DNA of 64,000 bases from Phaseolus vulgaris. Lineage: Eukaryota > Streptophyta > Magnoliopsida > Fabales > Fabaceae. The notes beneath the pieces are model-generated. The model was not told the DNA's origin and made no database searches. It was given only the letters and a program-made list of their open reading frames with translations. The translations under genes were made by a program, and so were the position numbers. The stretch is from contig NC_023750.2 of NCBI RefSeq assembly GCF_000499845.2, positions 15,603,503 to 15,667,502 on the forward strand, written 5' to 3'. Numbering within the stretch: the first letter of the stretch is position 1; every line of letters begins with the position of its first letter. Shown in pieces: positions 63,223 to 64,000 of the stretch.

Positions 63223-63779
63223 TTAAGAGAGATTATTAAGATAAAAAATACCGAACTCATTTCTCAAGAAGAAAAACCTCTCTTTTGGCAAAGGCTTTGT
63301 GAAGATGCCAGCTAGTTGCAGTTTGGTCTCCACAAACTTTACTTCACAGTTCCCATTTTGCACATGATCTCTGATGAAATGATGTCTTATTTCAATATGT
63401 TTGGTCCTTGAGTGTTGGATTTGATTTTTGGTAAGATTTATTGCACTTGTGTTATCACACATCAAAGGAAATTTGCTGATTTGTAAACCAAAATCTGCAA
63501 GTTGTTGTTTGAGCCATAGGATCTGTGCACACCAGCTACCAGCAGCTATATATTCTGCCTCAGCAGTATAGAGAGCAACACATGCTTGCTTCTTGCTATG
63601 CCATGAGATTAGACTTGAGCCAAGAAGGTGACAAGTGCCACTTGTGCTCTTTCTATCTAGCTTGCAACCTGCAAAGTCAGAATCTGAATAACCAATTAAA
63701 TGTATTGGAGAATATGAAGGATACCATAGTCCTACAGATGATGTTCCTTTGAGATATTTCAAAATCTTTTTTACAGCTT
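63223..63779 (-). pseudogene. RNase H end of copia pol, interrupted by an LTR
   Basis: On the minus strand KKILKYLKGTSSVGLWYP, GYSDSDFAGCKLDRKSTSG, HLLGSSLISWHSKKQ, STAEAEYIAA-like YTAEAEYIAAGS, CDNTSAINLTKNQIQHSRTK and HIEIRHHFIRD, ending at the usual copia pol terminus. RT proper would lie upstream but the frame is cut at 63779, where another LTR begins. The C-terminal part is intact. Confidence 0.88.
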
Positions 63780-64000
63780 TGTACCGTCCCGTATCCGGGC
63801 GTTGAAAAAGTCAAGGGGGGTCAAAGTCAACATAAGGCGTCGCCTAGGTGAAGAGACGCCAAGTGCCAACGTCGCCAAGAGGAAGCGTCGCCAAGGTCAA
63901 GGCGACGCCTAGTTAAGGCATCGCCCAGTTAAGGCGTCGCCCCACCAGGGCGTCGCCAAGGTCAAATGTCACAAAGGCAAGGCGATCCCTGTGTGGCTCC
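63780..64000. repeat. Start of a further Tat-like LTR, cut by the window edge
   Basis: Begins TGTACCGTCCCG, like the TGTACCGCCCTGG start of family A, at an abrupt junction inside copia pol. The rest is rich in GGCGTCGCC and its reverse complement GGCGACGCC, spaced by short AAGGTCAA or AGTTAA segments. Assignment rests on the start and junction only. Confidence 0.5.

Noticed and set aside
1..64000. Host gene, bacterial system or defence island
   Set aside because: All coding homology I recognise is retrotransposon Gag, Pol or passenger ORFs; no other conserved coding frame was found.

Overview
The window is plant nuclear DNA made almost wholly of nested LTR retrotransposons; I see no host protein-coding gene. 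The Tat-lineage Ty3/gypsy elements with an extra antisense gene, the Athila remnant, the chromovirus-like gypsy fragments and the SIRE-like Ty1/copia pieces with an envelope-position ORF together suggest a legume, probably a phaseoloid. That assignment rests on recall of family style, not on a search. The setting looks like repeat-dense, perhaps pericentromeric, DNA.

Layout. Bases 1-14580 are the 5' part of a minus-strand gypsy element (gag start at 213, leader, Met-type PBS, truncated LTR). Its leader is split by a complete 12.1 kb Tat-type element, 'family A' (523-12665, TSD AAACT). 14581-15907 is a truncated relative (gag start, PBS, LTR). 15984-32822 is a minus-strand gypsy element, 'family C', with broken pol and gag. 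Its gag carries a family C solo LTR (TSD AAGGG) and its leader carries a complete, very young Tat-type element, 'family B' (20016-31427, TSD CACAT), whose 1,798-codon gag-pol is uninterrupted. 32823-34055 is decayed LTR-like and AT-rich DNA. 34056-41335 is a plus-strand LTR fragment followed by a ruined Athila-like gag-protease region with a 332-bp tandem triplication, interrupted by three solo LTRs. 42290-48258 holds a plus-strand gypsy gag-protease remnant fused to a plus-strand copia gag remnant and copia LTR-like DNA. 48259-60930 is a deleted family A element, itself carrying a non-autonomous family C derivative (53284-57709) flanked by a 252-bp duplication. 60931-63779 is a minus-strand envelope-position ORF and the 3' end of a copia element. 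63780-64000 is the start of another Tat-like LTR.

How the parts work together. In the Tat-type elements the LTR promoter drives minus-strand (A, B) or plus-strand (deleted A copy) gag-pol. An opposite-strand gene lies between the polypurine tract and the end of pol. In all three copies it has a 5'-leader intron and a phase-1 coding intron in the same places, which is the strongest biological signal here: an antisense, spliced passenger gene of unknown role. Other structural signals are an exactly 21-bp-phased doublet of a near-palindrome in the copia 3' regions, a noncoding block conserved beside the pol stop of families A and B, a 602-codon fused gag/integrase-remnant ORF, and minisatellites in the family A 3' untranslated region.
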